Under the pieces are notes generated by a model. The model made no database searches. It saw nothing but the letters and a program-made list of their open reading frames with translations, and was not told the origin of the DNA. A stretch of 64,000 nt of DNA from Fusarium oxysporum f. sp. lycopersici 4287 (Eukaryota; Ascomycota; Sordariomycetes; Hypocreales; Nectriaceae): positions 3,478,505-3,542,504 of the forward strand of contig NC_030989.1 in the NCBI RefSeq assembly GCF_000149955.1, read 5' to 3'. Positions 62,601-64,000 of this stretch are shown one piece after another. Made by a program: the position numbers and the translations under genes. The first letter of the stretch is position 1. Each line of letters opens with the position of its first letter.

Positions 62601-64000
62601 CGAACGTAGCGAGTGGGGCTATGGCTTCCATGCTATTTTCTAGACGTTGAAGTTAGCGGTTTGGCGTATCTAAAGTCATTCGTAGACCTACGGAAAAGGA
62701 CTCGCCAGCACATCAGTTTACGGAACTTCTTGGACAGGTCCAATTCTCTGACACGTAAACTTTGGACCAGGTTATTGAGAACATCCGTGAGCCCGAGCAT
62801 TTTCACCTCCTGTAATCTTGATCAGTGACTCAACCCGAGCGTCTTTGAAATGGGCACTTACTTTCATTGAGCCTAGCATCGAGGCAGTAACATCAATGCG
62901 CGTCTGAATACCACGAACCCACCGCTTCTGTGCGTTTGCGATATACTTAGCTATCATCAAGATGCCAGTGGTCGAGACTAATCCCGTGTTAAAAGTGAAC
63001 TTGTTAGCACCAGGGAACGCAAACCTATTGCCACAACCATAGGTGCCAGAAATGCCATGCCCAGCTGTCTGTATAGAAGATATAAAGCCACTCCGCACTC
63101 AATAGGTGAGGCCCACATCTCATGTATGCTTGCGAAGTTCATGCAGATGTTTTCGGTGTCGGCAGACATCAGTGTTACAGCAACTGCAATACGTTAGGTT
63201 TTCCCATTGCCTAAGAGTCCCATTTTCTTACTTGATTCGTCAAAAGCCGTAATGCTGAGATCGAGGGTCTTGTCATAAATCAGGCTGATCAGGCTACCCC
63301 TGACTGCTGTGACAAATCTAGATAATTAGCCTCGGCTTCTCAACCGGCGGATCTTTGATCTCACTGATAAGTCATATGCCAATAGAATGCGTTAGCGATC
63401 TTGAGAATGTTAGCCTGGATACCACAAGAAACACGGGCGAGATACAAACCGCCAGTCCGATGAAGACACAACACCAGGCACCCGTGAGACCCCATCCAAT
63501 GGCTTTATCTTCATCCAAGTTACTCGCAAAGCCAATGGTTCTCTGAATCAGAAAAGGCTGTGCGTATTTAAAGGCCATCAAGCAAATACGGGATAACATT
63601 CCGAGAAGAAAGACTGTCCTAGAAGACCAGATGGTGGACCAAAAGAGAGCGTTACTCTTAATTTGATTCGCTAGACTGTCTGTCAGCTTCGCATATTCTG
63701 CAGGAATGTGTTGTGAACTCACCCGCACGCCATGACTTCTCCACCTGCGCGAACAATCTCTTTCCCAACAGACTGTTTTCAATGGCATACCTGTTATCGC
63801 ATTAATTGGGTCAGGATGTAGACAGTCAAAACAACATACAGATCATGCTCAGTCAAAAAGTTGGAGAATCCTAATTTCATCAGAGGGTTGATCCACCAAA
63901 AGACACTGCGGCCCAGTATACCGCTCGTCGTCTCGGGTGATAGATCGCGGTACTGACTCTAATATGGCCTCTTTTCCCTCCTTAAGAACACGAATGAGAG
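59652..64000 (-). CDS. ABC-C (MRP-type) transporter, N-terminus beyond the window
   Basis: Minus strand, many exons, stop at 59652; the 5' end runs off at 64000. In protein order: the linker before MSD1 (FWWINPLMKLGFSNFL), first membrane domain (63.8-62.6 kb), NBD1 with Walker A GSVGSGKSTL, signature LSGGQNQRL and Walker B LILDDVFSG (Asp in place of the catalytic Glu, usual for ABCC NBD1), a Glu/Ser-rich linker, second membrane domain (61.4-60.5 kb) and NBD2 with GRSGSGKSSL, LSQGQRQLLC and IIFLDEASSNVD. The junctions I checked (near 60.87, 61.67, 63.70 and 63.8 kb) keep frame. It probably exports organic anions, conjugates or toxic metabolites at the plasma or vacuolar membrane. No lesion was seen. 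Confidence 0.92.

Noticed and set aside
1..64000. tRNA, rRNA, CRISPR arrays or bacterial-style operons
   Set aside because: No cloverleaf-like tRNA sequence, regularly spaced repeat-spacer units or Shine-Dalgarno operon layout was found by eye; the window is eukaryotic.

Overview
The window looks like nuclear DNA of a filamentous ascomycete, most probably a Hypocreales/Fusarium-type Sordariomycete. The reasons are short introns (about 45-60 bp, GTAAGT-like donors, CTGAC/CTAAC-like branch sites), genes on both strands spaced 0.3-1.5 kb apart, and fungal families: Zn2Cys6 regulator, NmrA-like reductase, SAT4/rhodopsin-type 7TM protein, ABC-C transporter, NACHT-ankyrin protein and vWA/alpha-kinase. 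Many gene models below were rebuilt from splice sites and phases by eye. No tRNA, rRNA or CRISPR array was seen.

1-14.5 kb: four small genes (875, 12033, 12914, 14091; all +) encode proteins that start Met-Cys-x-Pro, carry a basic patch and end in Gly-rich tails. Between them lie an agmatine deiminase-like gene (-), a four-exon F-box/LRR-like gene (+), an atypical SDR (+), a tautomerase-like gene (+), a three-exon gene of unknown function (+) and a BCS1-like AAA ATPase (+). 14.6-24.5 kb: an NmrA-like reductase (-) is divergent from a Zn2Cys6 regulator (+), which is convergent with an HSL-type esterase (-); this is a plausible small regulated cluster. A cysteine-containing secreted protein (-) follows, then a 62-aa MG-start protein and an AT-rich, RIP-like tract. 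24.5-30.7 kb: one intronless 2073-aa NACHT-ankyrin (fungal NLR-type) protein.

31.3-38.2 kb: an aldehyde dehydrogenase gene is split in its first exon, at codon 8, by a Ty1/copia retrotransposon. The element has 206-bp LTRs identical by eye, a 5-bp target duplication CAAGT, and gag and pol in one frame separated by a single UGA. A 714-bp assembly gap lies in pol. 38.3-44 kb: a secreted SMP-30-like beta-propeller protein (-), a second N gap, a coiled-coil protein (+), a Met-Cys-Cys small protein (+), and two apparently decayed or hard-to-model minus-strand genes. 44.2-52.4 kb: a 1623-aa membrane-anchored ankyrin-repeat protein (-) is divergent from an 822-aa vWA/alpha-kinase (+). 52.4-64 kb: two more broken minus-strand reading frames, a polytopic membrane protein (-), a rhodopsin-like 7TM protein (-), a possible 29-residue Cys-rich peptide (-), a LITAF-like zinc protein (+) and an ABC-C transporter (-) whose N-terminus lies beyond the window.

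The main points for follow-up are the fresh transposon knockout of the ALDH gene, the Met-Cys-x-Pro tandem family, the paired ankyrin and alpha-kinase genes, and a set of minus-strand frames interrupted by stops of the kind C-to-T change produces.
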